Positions 22,449-50,862 of a stretch of 58,500 bases of DNA are shown here, one piece after another. The notes under the pieces were generated by a model that saw nothing but the letters and a program-made list of their open reading frames with translations, was not told the DNA's origin and did no database searches. A program made the position numbers and the translations under genes. Each line of letters begins with the position of its first letter. Positions within the stretch are counted from its first letter, which is position 1. The DNA is from Cristatella mucedo (Eukaryota; Bryozoa; Phylactolaemata; Cristatellidae). Where the stretch lies: contig WPIO01000036.1 in NCBI GenBank assembly GCA_009760855.2, forward strand, positions 706,501 through 765,000, read 5' to 3'.

Positions 22449-23450
22449 AATACATTTAATGTCCGAAGGAGATTTCGTAATGTTGTGTGAAAGAGAGCTT
22501 TACGCGAGTGAAATACCACTCCCCTACCATTCACAGAACACTGCGTCCCTTACAGCACACGAACAAGGTTTTAAAATGTTCAATTCCCTGACAGCTCAAT
22601 ACGTATATGTAATATTATTATTACCATAGCTATTACTATTATTGCTCCTCCACCACTCAATTCTCGCTGCAGCTGCAGCCCCACGCTGCAGCCTGCGTTG
22701 CCACACGACGTTTTGAGTACTGCCGTATCCTTGCGCTTATGGTTGCAACCGAACTTGTACCCTGCTCTTTGCAGCCTTTTGCCTCGGAGGCAGACACGTC
22801 CTAGGACAGAGGCTGTCGTGAGCATGCATAAGCAGGTCCACAGATTTTCTGTCGGAACCTGTGCGACACCGAGATAGCTGGTTAATCGTCCACATAGCCT
22901 AGCCCTCTCTATGTAGCTAAACTTTTGTTAATTCCAAGTATTGAGATGGCACGCAGCAAGGCGCTAGCCATCCGAGCCTGCAGTCTAACCCATGAGCACC
23001 GCTGTCCATTAAGGTTAATGACCGGCCCTAACCATCTGCTATCCTTAGTATTCTAGTATATAAAACCGTAAAACGTAACACCCAATCGCTAAACCTACCT
23101 AACATATACCTTAAATCAAACGGTCGACTTGGAGATTTCGGTGGATTCATTGTTTTTCCGGTGTCCAAATTTAAATCCCAATGTGAATGTTCGTGTAGAT
23201 TTTGATAACTTGAGATCGGTTACACTAATAAACTCAAGCTGATACAGCTGGGGTCTTTCGGCGGATAATGTACAGCATATCGAAACATGTGCACGTTAAA
23301 ACGGGTCAGATTATTATTATGAGTGCTTGAAATTATTAGTGGTTTCTAAATTAAAATGATTAGGAACTCCTCAACAGTTCATAATCAATTATCTAAAAAA
23401 ATTTAGAAGAGCATATTCCAAGTGACGATTTGTTCTTTGATTGAGGCGGT
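22449..23450. other. no gene recognised
   Basis: Nothing supportable. Short AT-rich portions, no repeat shared with other parts of the window. Confidence 0.5.
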
Positions 23451-23626
23451 CGGAGCCGTGATAGCACGCTGCGTAAGGCTCCTCACGACTTCGGGCCCGA
23501 GATCGTGGGTTCGATCGAATTCTGCGGCGGGCGACTTTTTATTGTGGCTGCAGGCATTTGTGATAGATAGCCTTTAAGGTTCTTTGTCTAGTATACTTAA
23601 TGATACCGTTAAATGGGCTAGAACTT
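23451..23626 (+). repeat. SINE-B copy, full length
   Basis: Head ggagccgtgatagcacgctg, B-box atcgtgggttcgatcgaatt, then gcgggcgactttttattgtg, gatagcctttaaggttcttt, and the tail accgttaaatgggctagaac. Confidence 0.8.
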
Positions 23627-25268
23627 GTATAGTTCGTGCTTCGAATATATTGCCGATTATACAGCTTGGCGTTTAGGCTTGGGCGTTCTCGATTGCTATC
23701 GTGCTCTGCTATCATCGCTATAGCTGAGTGTATCTGTGCAGCATCTACAACTCGTTTGGCCATGCTTCGGGCTGTTTGTGGCAGGTGACTCAGTTCAGGA
23801 GCCGATAAAGCACGTTCATAAAAATATGGCCCAGACTTACATAAAAGAGCAAGGTCATAAATGAAGCAGCTAGGCGTGATTATGTGGGTCTGCCCCCACC
23901 CACTATCACCTGCAGGGCAAACCCTTTCAACTGCTCCCCCCCTAGGAGGGGATAGTAATCGCTGCACACTTACCAGCTAATGACTACAGCTTCAGAAGCA
24001 GGTTCCAAGCCCAATTATGACAATGAATGAGATGGGTCCCAGCAGCACAGAACAGAGAGCAGGCGAGAGCCCAAGGACAGGGCTAGCTACTCAAGCTCAC
24101 TGATGCTTTACAGCACCGGCGTCTCTTCGGTAGTTCGGCGTAGTTAGGCCAAAAGTGAACCACAGCCAACGCCGATCGTTAATCGCTAGGGCTTTAAACC
24201 TACGTCGTTCAAAGGTTTGTTTGCCTGCATTATTCACGAGCAGCATAACAAAACCCGGAATACGTAAGAGATGGAAGTGGTGGAACTTCCAGCACATTTG
24301 TCCAACATCGTATCCGCATATCAATCCGCAGGAAAATTAGCAATCACTAGCATCACTAACTTCTCACATCTTCTGCTGAAGTCACGAGTACAGCATGTAA
24401 GCACCGCGATTGACCATCTAGTGAGATTATCCACTGCATCGGTGCTTTGCGTTGGCCCCAGGAAATGAGACCCTAATAAACAAGGCCAGCTAAAGAAACG
24501 CATATCGCCTTGAATCTCAGCCAAGAAGATCGTCAGGTCGGCTTGTAAGGACACTTAATTACATGATCTCAACCATGCTAAGAGAAAAATTTCTGTGCAG
24601 ACAGCTACGGCCACAGTTTATAGCAGTTCACATTGGCATACAAAAGCATAAATGGTTGACAGGCTTTTTGCCGACGCCTCGACGTTTCACACACAATGCT
24701 GTGGCTTTGGTCCGATTCCAAAGTATCACCGAAATTGCATTGACAGACACCAGCAGTAGCATGTCATGCAGCTACAGTTCCGACTCCTAAACTCCTGCCC
24801 AGTCAAGGATTATAAAAATCTATTTGAGGCAATACTCAGCTGCTGTTGGTAATTTGCAATAACGATCTAGAGGTAACCTTGGTATTGCAAGAAATTGCCA
24901 GAAATGTCAAACTCATGAGCTGTTGCTAATTGGGCTGGGATCACTTTCCGGTTAGACAGTGATTGTTCAAGTTTTGGAGGCATTTGAAGAATTGCTAGGG
25001 ATTTTGCAACCGTAGTAGTAAAGCATGTGCACTGCAACAAAAGCCTTGCCGATAGAGTTTTGATCAGCTAAATTTGAAAGTCTACGAGATCTGTGGCAAC
25101 CAATGAGAACTTGTGCCGGACACGATACACTCAAGGTGTGGGATGCTTCCGAAGCACCTCCCTCGAGAAAGTCATCGTTCGAAAAATTCAAGCATTGCCA
25201 TTTTAACCTTCAAGTAACTCCAAACGAGTAAAAGTTTCAGCTAGGCCATTAAAAATCACTCCATAGAT
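23627..25268. other. no gene recognised, 3' side of PRMT1
   Basis: No exon-like sequence could be supported. Open frames at 24097-24554 on the minus strand were examined for NQO or PRMT similarity and rejected. Confidence 0.45.
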
Positions 25269-25274
25269 TTTATT
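25269..25274 (-). promoter_or_regulatory. candidate poly(A) signal for PRMT1
   Basis: AATAAA on the minus strand, about 0.94 kb after the PRMT1 stop codon. The implied 3' UTR would contain a SINE-B. Weak evidence from sequence alone. Confidence 0.25.
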
Positions 25275-25552
25275 ACACCACAACAAAACCATGTTGGCTG
25301 TAAAATTGCTAAAAAAAATGTGCAAATCTGCAGATGCCAAAGCACTGATGCCCAACCATTATCCACTACCTACGCAAAATATATCGGCTATCGAAGAGCT
25401 AAATATCCATATGCATGGAACGGGACCTCTACTGTTTGACTGCTAAAAGCAAACTAAGTAACTTCCGGAAAGCCAAGCAGACAATTGATGGACTACAATA
25501 ACAATTACCGTCGGTCGTACAGGAAAGTGAGAGCTGGCACATAGAGTAGAGG

Positions 25553-25700
25553 CTAGCTGTTTTAATAGTCACCTATACAGCGGCAGAAGAACCTCGAAGG
25601 CTATCACTACCGCTTGCAAACGGCAATAAAGAGTTGCACGTATGCAGGACTCGAACGCACGACCTGGGTCATGAAGAGCGAGCACCTCACCCCAGAGCCT
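25553..25700 (-). repeat. SINE-B copy in PRMT1 3' region
   Basis: Minus orientation: head with cccaggtcgtgcgttcgagt, body gccgtttgcaagcggtagtg and atagccttcgaggttcttct, tail ctattaaaacagctagc. Same strand as PRMT1, so it could be part of its 3' UTR. Confidence 0.8.
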
Positions 25701-26208
25701 ACTATATGGCACACGCTCGCGTACATGCGCAATGTCATGCCCACTAATGCAAGCATGCACACATGCGCGAATACATTGACGAAAGGTTTCAGGCAATACA
25801 AACATTTCGAAGCGAACATCTGGCCAGCAACGCTCGCGACTGAATAGGCACATAGTCTGTTCGATAGAGAAAAGCAGCTGCACGATTTAAATCCATTAGC
25901 CATGTTTCTGCAATCGCTAAACCGTCACAGGCTTAACGATGCCAATGCCACCAAGGCATATGCAAACAATTAGTAAACAAAAACAAGACAAACTGTCAAA
26001 AGCCGCAGCAGATATGACAAGTGGGACGCGCAACAAAACGACGTCGGCATATGTAAAAACCAGCCCCACCAGGGGCAGTGAACGAATGATGCTTTCAGAT
26101 GGTTCTATCACAGGTGGAACAGTCACGTTGTTTGCGATGGTAAGCAACCGAGGTTGGGTCTGCCGAGTTCATGTGATTGCTTCCTCTCAAAGCCAAAGGA
26201 TTTGTGCT

Positions 26209-42498
<16,290 letters not shown>

Positions 42499-42539
42499 TT
42501 GTCAGAGGAAATGTCAACGAAAAAAGATGAACAAAGGAG

Positions 42540-43500
42540 ATGGGAAGTACGACACGCGGTCAACAGGGTCCAGCCGGATGCCTGTGAGAGCGAGGCTCTT
42601 GACGTCGAGTGCAGGGGAACCCCGAGCCGCCAGGGCCGTCTGCCGGCAGGCTACTTCCGCCTCAATCGGTCCCGCCCCGGTGACTACTGGGTACTGATGG
42701 CTCGAAGCTTCCGTGCTGTTACATATGCGGCGTGCGGCTTCCGCGTCCGGTCAGAACTAGGCCGCAAACGCAGCGCTCTTAACGGTGCTATTCTCAGCCG
42801 ACGCGCGACGACTGCGCAGGCGAAGCCTGAACCCTGTAGCACGGCGCTAGCCACTTGCAGAGGCTGCACCAATGCATGCAGGTACGCCGGCAGTAGCCGG
42901 AACTCGGCAGCGACGACGAGCGCTCATAACTTGGCATTTTCCCTATCAAGCAATTATCCACAATGCGCACAAGTCTATTTAACAACAGCGGACGGCTACA
43001 ATCGTTCAAGTGCAATATTATTAACAGCGGCCAAGACGTACACACAACGCCTCTGTAACCGCATGGCGAAGATCGTCCCCCCCCCGGTTCTCTACCGGTG
43101 GACTGTGTGCGATGCTGTGATGCAGTGTGGTTAAAATACAAGCGGCCACAACTGGGCGCCGAAGCGACAGTTTATTGTGGGTTTGTTAGTAGTGGTTACG
43201 CGCCGGCGCAAGCGCTTCACGCGGCGCGTACCGACCGACGGAGTTAACTGCACGAACTCGCGAAGCCCGCGTATAATAAACTATCCTACGCGCGCGTCGC
43301 TAGCGATGGTCCCAACCCCGAAGTCGGGTCGCTACAGCACCCAAAATACGAGCAGCTAACTGAGTAGCCGGCAGAACACAACTACGCAATCTAAGTTGCA
43401 CTAAGCTGTTTGTCGCCGTAGGTTCGCCTCTCGTGCTCTCGAAGCGTAGTCTCGCCTCGACTACCAAGCGGCAGCCCCGAGCGCTGCCAGTCGTCCGATT
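42540..43500 (-). promoter_or_regulatory. GC-rich promoter-like region upstream of PRMT1
   Basis: CpG-dense compared with flanks. Carries an NRF1-like element tgcgcaggcg at 42813-42822, about 320 bp upstream of the proposed ATG, and several cgcgcg clusters to 43310. Consistent with a housekeeping promoter and 5' UTR. The 216-codon plus-strand frame here is attributed to base composition. Confidence 0.45.
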
Positions 43501-43849
43501 ATATTATCTCTCCTCTAAACTCCTGACCTCGCGCGTAGCTGCTATTTCTACTTCGGCACATTAGTCGTTGCACATCGTGACCGCATCATCTGAACCAGGC
43601 TGCATTCTAACTTTAGCGGGTGGACCAGTAGCCGGATCTGTCCTAGTCGAACCCGCTAAGGCAAGCACATTAGTCGCTCCATCTCCTAACCGCATCGCCT
43701 GCATAAAGCTCCATTCTAACCTGAGCTAGGTGGATCGGGAGCTGCGAGGTCTGTACTAGGCACCCTAGTCGACCCCAATAAGGCAAGGGATGCATCGCGG
43801 TTAGGCTGAGAGCTGCCCCAGTGCAGCTCTGTGGCCTAGAGCTAGCATA

Positions 43850-43992
43850 AAAATAAAAATAAATATTATTCATTTATGTAGCGCCCTAAGAGAACTTAAT
43901 CTCTATTCAGGCGTTTCACGTGCGCTACGGGGCTCGAGCCCGCGACCTTGGCCAGACCTTGGTCAGGCGAGCACCTTAATCACTGGGCTGTT
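43850..43992 (-). repeat. SINE-A copy
   Basis: Tail tatttatgtagcgccctaag-type text at left, B-box tacggggctcgagcccgcga, head ggcgagcaccttaatcactg at right. Full length, minus orientation. Confidence 0.88.
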
Positions 43993-44337
43993 GGCTCCAA
44001 TGCCACTGCCCCGAGTCTCGAATCCTGACCCCTGCCTATCTCAGGGCGCCGGCTTTTAATGCAACCTCCGCAATTTACTATCGAATAATCGCATAATCGC
44101 GAATGATAATAAACCGCCATATTTTGGCTGGTTTAGCTAGCGCCGCCGTAAAAATTTGAAGCCTGAGGGTTTGTCAAAACCCACCAGTTAAGACTAGTCG
44201 GTAGCAGGATTACGCCTGGAACACTGCCGACGCACGTCAAAGAGCCCACTGACATGATGACATTTTAAAAGAAGCTTAAAACGTACCGATTTATTACAGC
44301 ACTTCGTGGCTTTTTAAAATTTGTCCTTAATAATAAT

Positions 44338-44886
44338 AATAATGCACTTGATAAAGCGCCCTCAGAGAACTCAATCTCTCTAGGCGCTTTACATTTTCTG
44401 CAAAGGGAAATGCAATTGAATGGTGAGTAATATCATGCTTGATAAACAAACAAAATGAATAACATGGTTAGGGGTGACATGCACAGGGTCAGCATGCAAA
44501 TGTGGTTAGTGGCAGCATGTACAGTGTCAGCACGCATATGCACATAAAAAAAATCCTAGCTGATTAAACAGCCTCTTTTTGTATAGCGACAGAAGAGCCT
44601 TTACGGCTATCACCACCGCTTGCAGTGGCGATAAAGAATCGCCCACCGCAGGAATCGAACCCACGACCTCGGGACCGAGGTCGTGAAAGCAACCGCCTTA
44701 CCTAGTGTGCCATCACGGCTCACCAAGGACGAATCACAGGGACCCACTAAATGCTGTCCTTAATTGGTGTGTTTTTAAGTTCTTTTTAAATGTGGTCAGG
44801 TCAGGGGATATTCTGACGCAGGTTGGGAGAGATTTCCAGGCTTTGGGAGCATACGAACTAAATGCATGGTCTCCAAAGGATTTGAG
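44338..44886 (-). mobile_element. L2-like LINE 3' end, split by SINE-B
   Basis: Minus orientation; left part 44338-44550 has the tail and 3' UTR, right part 44725-44886 has gggacccactaaatgctgtc and the ORF end. The interruption falls exactly where other copies read gcacatcaaggacg. Confidence 0.9.
44557..44722 (-). repeat. SINE-B copy nested in the L2 element
   Basis: Best-preserved member: gctgattaaacagcctcttt, gcgacagaagagcctttacg, gctatcaccaccgcttgcag, aatcgcccaccgcaggaatc, gaacccacgacctcgg, ggcatgt-like head gtgtgccatcacggct. A short A-run (44547-44554) adjoins the 3' side of the SINE's tail. Confidence 0.92.
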
Positions 44887-45145
44887 GTTTCGTGTGCATG
44901 TACCTGCTTACACGGTGCCTGCTGCTTGTGGATGTTACCGCCAATCGTTTAGTAATGCTTTCTATGCATGTATGTATGTATACATCTCCTGTGTCTATCT
45001 CCATAAAGCCACAAAGATTATATGGGCATTTCGCATAAGAGCTTCGTATAGCGCACTCACAGCCTAAGTGGCTACAGCATTTGTAAAGTGCCTAGAAAGA
45101 GATTCAGTCTCTGACGGCGTTATTCAAATGTATTATTCTCAATAT
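44887..45145 (+). repeat. repeat D copy, split by repeat C
   Basis: gtgcatgtacctgcttacac to ttagtaatgctttcta, then an insertion (44967-45075), then cagcatttgtaaagtgccta and gaaagagattcagtctct, cggcgttattcaaatgtatt. Matches the intact copy at 41500-41655. Confidence 0.75.
44967..45075 (-). repeat. repeat C fragment nested in repeat D
   Basis: tgtatgtatacatctcctgt, aaagccacaaagattatatg, gcttcgtatagcgcactcac, agcctaagtggct: the 3' half of repeat C in minus orientation. Confidence 0.75.
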
Positions 45146-46696
45146 TATCAGTATATTAATGTTGTTCTGGTGCCAGCTACCTCACAGCAACGTGTAGCAC
45201 AGCGCCGGCCTGACTCAGTTTTAAGACGCATAAGAACTGCTCAGCAGGAAACACCTCTGTCCCAGAGCCTCGAGCAAGAGGAAGCAGCCATCTTAGGAGG
45301 ACAATGAGGTGATTTATATTGGCTGCTGGCCTGTCGACCCTGTAGTCCCGGCTAGGAATTTAAGAACAGGGCAACACTTGCCCTGTAGGTCGCTATCGCC
45401 GCCAGCCGTCCTAGAGTTGCTGGACGGGTTTCCGTGAGAACGAGAATGAGGTGGCTGAAGAGCGCTTGCATTCTCGAGCTGCGAGCAAGGGGACGCCGAG
45501 GTCGCTGAGGCGATTGATGTAGGCTGACTTGTCAGCCCCCATTGTCCCGGCCAGTTATATTACGATAGGGCGACACCCGCTCAGGGTTCCTTCTTCGTCT
45601 TCGGCTCCGTTCCGACGTTGCCGGACTCGTTTCTCCGAAAGTGCGGGAGGAGGGAGGGCTATAGTCGTTATGACTTTGTGGAGTTACAGAAGAAGATACG
45701 TTACATATTCGCCGGCGATTGAGGGACATGACGAGACCGCGCCAGGAGGATTCAGTGTACGCCACCGCATAGGTCGTACAGCGCCCGAGCTCGCATTTGT
45801 GTTTCTGTTGTGTCGTCTTTGTGTGTGCGCGCGCGAACGTGGTCTCGTCGGCATGAGCGCTTGGCGGAGCCCCAGTTCTCCAGTCAGGGTCTAGGCTCCG
45901 GTTCGGGCTCCTCGTCTTATTCGGGTCATTCCCCACTGCAGACATAGGTAGCCTAAGTGCGGGGACGTATTTCCCCGCATGCGTGCTTGTGCTGTTGCGA
46001 GCCTGCGAGAAGTGTGGATGATAAAACTGAGCTAGACGCGTTGCGACAGAGTGCGCTTGCGAATAGAGCTCAATTAAATCCCCTATTTGTGTGTCTCTTT
46101 CTAATGTTCGCCGCGGTCTCACGACCCCGACTTAAGTAACGATAAGTAGGTCGGTGCCAGAAACGCTCGTCTCGTGGCGGCCTGCTTATGACGCGTCGGC
46201 GCTCACCGGACCGCATTCGGCCGTAGGCTACGCCGCTCGGTAAGCGGCAAGTTACGCCCACTCCGACGAGCCTTCGGCGTTACAAGCGAACGGTGGTGGC
46301 TCTCTAAGCCTCTGTCCGTTTGCCCTAACGGGCCAACCTCATATGATGGCTCCTCCAGCTTGCAGGCGTTACTCGAACCGGCTAACCGGGATGCAGTCTG
46401 CCCGTTTGGCCTGCTACTGCTATTAAACAGCAGCGGGCCCCGCCCCCTCCCCTCCCCGTGACGTACCCTAGGGCCTTAGACGCGACATATCAGGCCGGAC
46501 TCCTTGCTGTGCACAGACGCGCGCGAGCATGCTCTCCGGAGCTGTTGCTCGGCGCTCTGCTCGGCTCGCTAAAACGTACTGCTGTTGAATGCGTGTTTCT
46601 TAGCGGTATTTCGCCCTAAGAACGGAACAAACGTGTTTTTTAATTCCAAATCTTTAAAGCGTCGGCCAGATAAGTTGTGTGCTCAGCGAAAGCCAG
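45146..46696. other. GC-rich region, no gene assigned
   Basis: 45520-46570 is CpG-rich, with GC-box-like ccccgccccctcccctcccc next to gtgacgtac near 46440-46467. The 196-codon minus frame at 45532-46122 is low-complexity Arg/Ser and unrecognised. The two stretches 45320-45430 and 45530-45640 look weakly similar (gtcccggc, agggcgacac). Confidence 0.4.
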
Positions 46697-46697
46697 C

Positions 46698-46750
<53 letters not shown>
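46697..46750 (+). repeat. (CT)n microsatellite
   Basis: Nearly pure CT run. Confidence 0.95.
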
Positions 46751-46753
<3 letters not shown>

Positions 46754-46939
46754 CATCTCCAATTCGCCGCTGGTCTGGTCTGGCGGGCATGCGGTCATCG
46801 AATGCATCGCTTTTTCGTGCAGTCGGCGACTCGAGCGACGGCGCCAATTCGACGTCGGGGTATTCCAAAGACCCCGGAAGAGCCGAGTTTCGAGTTTCCG
46901 ATGAGGTGTTCGGAAAAGGAAACCACTGAAAAATATAAT

Positions 46940-47085
46940 CCGTTTGTGTGGAGTCCTGAAAGAACTGAATCTCTATCCAGGCGCTTCGCACATGTCACGG
47001 GCTTGAGTTCGTGATCTCGACGATCGAATGCATTACCTTGAACTTGGTTTTAGGCGAGCACCTTAACCACTGAGCTTAACTAGCA
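46940..47085 (-). repeat. SINE-A copy
   Basis: gaaagaactgaatctctatc and caggcgcttcgcacatgtca at left; tRNA-like head ggcgagcaccttaaccactg at right. The B-box is altered (cgggcttgagttcgtga). Confidence 0.8.
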
Positions 47086-47904
47086 CAACAGAAGAAGTAC
47101 CCTGGGTACAAATCGCCGTCCTTTTCAGAGTCAGCGTAGTATATTGGTATATCAAAGTTAGTCTTGAGCATACGATTGTCAAACGCTCTACGTTCTTAAC
47201 CACACTTCATTATTGTAGATCTAGAAGAAGCTCGCATCGATCCAGCGGTCGAATCAACCAGAAGCCGGCTGAACTCGCCTTAATAACGTCTTCTATGTGT
47301 AAGCTATGTAAGTGCTGTGGTAGGTTTATGGCCTATTGATACGTCTGGCCTTGTTGATCGGGACGTGCCTCTTTATGGTCCGGTAGAGAGTCTTTATGGT
47401 CAAAACTTGGAAGTGTTTAAGGATTAAGACAAAAGTCATTCGGCAGAGCTAGAACCAGCGGCGTAGAGTGGGACCCCAACCAGTGCTGGCCGTTGGTGCT
47501 GTTGGGTGCAAGTACGCGGCATTGGTTTCGTCGCGCTCATGTGTAATTTCGCCAAAGCATTTCGGCTTGGTATGATAGTGCTTTTAAAGCAGGTCAAACC
47601 TCAGTGCTTGTAACGTTACTGCGCTAAAAAAAAAGTACTGCTTTTATGTCGCCTGCGAGGTTCGCCTCCTGTGCGCCTCGACTTCCGCTTTTCCCCGGCC
47701 TGAACTCCTAGCTTTATTTATCCTACAAGCACTCAGATTCGGCCATGTCGACGGATAAAGCGAAAGCCTGCCTTGAAGACTTTAGATACTGCATAAACTA
47801 AAATGCTGCGTTCAAGACAGCAAATACCTCGCGTATTTTCAAGCAACCCAGGCGTCGCCCTAACGGCGATGCGCACCTGCCGGCGTCCAGCACGACCCTG
47901 TATA
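47086..47904. other. no gene recognised
   Basis: No coding or repeat signal supported. Confidence 0.5.
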
Positions 47905-48032
47905 AAAATAATAATAACAATGCACTCGATAAAGCGCCCCCAGAGAACCCAATCTCTCTCTAGGCGCTTTACATTAGCTGCAAATGGAAATGCAATTGAA
48001 TGGTGAGTAATATGAAATGCTTGATAAACAAT
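47905..48032 (-). mobile_element. L2-like LINE, extreme 3' end
   Basis: ataataataacaatgcactc, gataaagcgcccccagagaa, ctctaggcgctttacattag, gaaatgcaattgaatggtga. About 130 bp only, so strongly 5' truncated. Confidence 0.88.
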
Positions 48033-49005
48033 TCCCCTGTCCCTCCCCCTGTCCTCAGGGTAAACCCTAAACCCAAACTAAAGCCTGTGCACGCCTCATC
48101 CATCACTCTCACCCTACTGCTGGCTGGCTGCATGAAAGAACGATCGTGAGCGGCGTCGCGGGTCGTCCACCCTCGATGCCAGGGTATAGAGAGCCGCTTC
48201 ACCGGGGCGGGCGGGGGGAGGGAGGAGGAAAGCAAAACTACGTAAACCGAAGTTCTAGGGAAACCCTTAACGAACCGCTTGACTAGGCGATCCCGTGCTA
48301 TTTTAATTGAAGCTGCCGTAATGTGACCGTAGTCGAGTGACAGTACTTTAAGCGTCTTCTTTGACGACCGTGCGACGCTTAAACGTTTTTGTTTGAGCCA
48401 AAAAGGGTACGCCACAAAGCGACTTCCGCGTGCTTCGCTGAGCTGGTGCACCAGCTTTGGCAGCGCCGAGCATTCCAGTGTTCGCTGGACGCGAATTATC
48501 CGTTCCTTTCTTTGTCTTACAGATCGCTGGCGACAGATGCATTTGGTTTGTCGGTACTGGACTGTGAAACTTGCTGTTTCTCTGTCGGAGTGTATAATTA
48601 TGCAACGACGACACCTCCTAACAGTAAAAATAGACCGTCAACCTGATATTTATTTATTTAAACGTGGTTGCGCTCGCTTATTTTGCAAGTAGCTAGCGGA
48701 TCGCAACAGCGCCATCGCCTGAGCCGTGCAGCTCCTGTGGCTGCAGGAAGGAGGCCTCATATATTTAAGGGGCCCAAAGTTGTGATTTGGAAAAGCATGT
48801 ATTTTTAAATTATTTCTCATTGCATTGAATAGCCAAACATTTGAATATAGTGGCACTCTCTCTAACTAAAATAAAAATATTTTTATATGAATCAATATCA
48901 GGTAAATAAGTATGCTTTCGTTTTTGTTACATTGAAGATCAGACATTCTGACGCTTCGACATCTATCCTCCTGATAATTACGGCACATCCTTTTCAGCCT
49001 ATCTG
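48033..49005. other. no gene recognised
   Basis: Overlapping 85-160 codon frames on both strands at 47969-48692 do not resemble known proteins. Confidence 0.45.
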
Positions 49006-49009
49006 ATCT

Positions 49010-49245
49010 ATTACTTCCATGCTACTCACTTCCTCGACTGCCACTCCCCCCGACTCAGCTGCGCTTCCACTTTTATATTTTTTACGCGAGCTGAAGTCTG
49101 TTGGCTACCTTATGCGTACCGAAAGCCGCTTACGTTTTTAGTTCGCCATAGACGACTCTTCTGCGTACCAGCCACTTAGTCTATTGTGGCTTTTGTGGAG
49201 TTCTAGATGGAGACAGATTACATTACGTTACAATTGTTCCGGAAA
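49010..49245 (+). repeat. repeat C copy, plus strand
   Basis: gctactcacttcctcgactg, acgcgagctgaagtctgttg, gctaccttatgcgtaccgaa, agccgcttac, then gtggcttttgtggagttcta and the tail agattacattacgttacaat. Older than the 20.6 and 36.5 kb copies. Confidence 0.75.
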
Positions 49246-50439
49246 CATAATCAAGTGCACAGAAGTGCATTAATAAAAGTCAAACTAGCATACGACAGTG
49301 TGCCCCGAGCCGTGGGACTGGAAGTAACTGCTCTCCGTTGTGACCCTGCATCTAAGCCAGAAAGTGCGTACATCCAACGCTTTGCATATTGACATCATGA
49401 AACTTAGAGCTGTCCGAGTAAAATGTTACAAATTTTCCGAATCAAAAGAAAACCGGAGATTAAATCCAGGCTTCCGTTCCAAGGGGCTGCCAACTGGAGA
49501 AACGATGGCCCGGTCACGGCTTGTATATGCCGAACAGTAGGATGCCGTTTACTATTTCTCTTACAAGTTGTTTGGTGGGGGAAAAATTATACCAACGTCC
49601 TTGAGCTTCAGCAGCTGAAAATACTTCAGTAAGACTTCGTAGAAGCATGATACAGTCAAGGGACCACAATCAGCACATGATGGACTGGATGGATCCTGAA
49701 TCGCTTCATAAAACCGCCTCAACTCTTGACAAACAGATGCTAGCTTTAGTGAAAATGACAAAGCTCACTACCACGTCGTGTTAAAACGCATCGCAGCAAT
49801 CGTACTTTTTTTTAGCAGAGAAGAATGTGGCCGCTCATGAGAATTTCTATATCATCCGCCTTCATGGAAACGGAAATTTTTTATGCGAAATTCAACTACC
49901 TGCATAGTTCAATCCCCACAAAGGACGAACATCAACGGTGCATTGAGAAGGCAGAAACAGTGGCCTATGTCTGGGGCCTGAAAGTCAAAATAAATTGATT
50001 AGTCTAATTTCTTATTGCATTTGGCTAGAGATTACAAACCTCACGCAGAACGCTAAATGCTACAGAATTGAATCATTCAGGATTGTACGCAATAAGTCAG
50101 CCACCGCGAGCGAATGGCCACAAAAGGACGTAACGGTGGCTAATAAGTACTTTGTGGGGTTTCTGAAAGCGGCTGTCACGTAAGTGGAGCCGGAATTTTT
50201 GAGTGACTCTTAGACAAGCTCACTCAGTAGGCTCTGAACTTGACGGAATGCAGAGGCAACGCTTAAGACACTAGAAGCAACGTGAAGGGCAAATATTCTG
50301 GTGATCAAGCTAGACTTCTAGAGATCCAACCTGCGAGGATTCTATTTGTCTTGCACCACTCGCAGGTCTCAACCTCGTTGCCTTGCGAGTTAAGCTGCTA
50401 AGCTTTCGTGATGCATACGCTGCAGACACAGATTCCAAA
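49246..50439. other. no gene recognised
   Basis: Only short unrelated frames. Confidence 0.5.
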
Positions 50440-50560
50440 GCGCACTCTGGAGGGGAACGCGAGCGCGGAGCCCGGAAGCTGCGGCAGGAGACTGCGCCTG
50501 CGCTGTCTGACCGACCGCGCTCCTCCTCCGAGCTCGAGCGTGTAGCTAGCGCGGCCTATT
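50440..50560. promoter_or_regulatory. promoter-like cluster (ETS and NRF1 sites)
   Basis: ETS-type ccggaagc at 50472-50479 and a good NRF1-type palindrome tgcgcctgcgc at 50493-50503 within a short GC-rich patch. Such pairs are common at animal housekeeping promoters. No neighbouring exon was identified. Confidence 0.35.
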
Positions 50561-50724
50561 CAAGTTGTAATACACGACTTATTAGCAATAGCTAGTCCCT
50601 ACCCTCGAGGAAAGTCGGGAGGCGGCGACTCCAACTTTCCTTGAGGAGGCGAGCCTGAGTCTCCACGGACCGCTGCGGTGAGCTCAACTTACTAATGAGC
50701 AATGCTGCAGCTGTTACTTCAATT

Positions 50725-50862
50725 TAATTCATTTACATTGTGCCCTAAGAGAACTCAATCTCTATTTAGGCACTTCACGTATGCCTCGGGGCTCGAGACC
50801 ACGATCTCGGCCAGACCTTTATCGGGGCGAGCACCTTTACCACTGGGCCAAGCCAGCTCGGC
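50725..50862 (-). repeat. SINE-A copy
   Basis: tcatttacattgtgccctaa, gagaactcaatctctattta, ggcacttcacgtatgcctcg, ggctcgagaccacgatctcg, ggcgagcacctttaccactg: full length, minus orientation. Confidence 0.9.

Noticed and set aside
24321-24554. Minus frame with QGDMRFFSWP as an NQO exon
   Set aside because: Only a chance likeness to the GDM...WP motif; no acceptor/donor in the right phase and flanking residues do not align.
45320-46140. LTR or retroviral-type element
   Set aside because: No paired long terminal repeats, no gag or pol sequence and no convincing primer-binding site.
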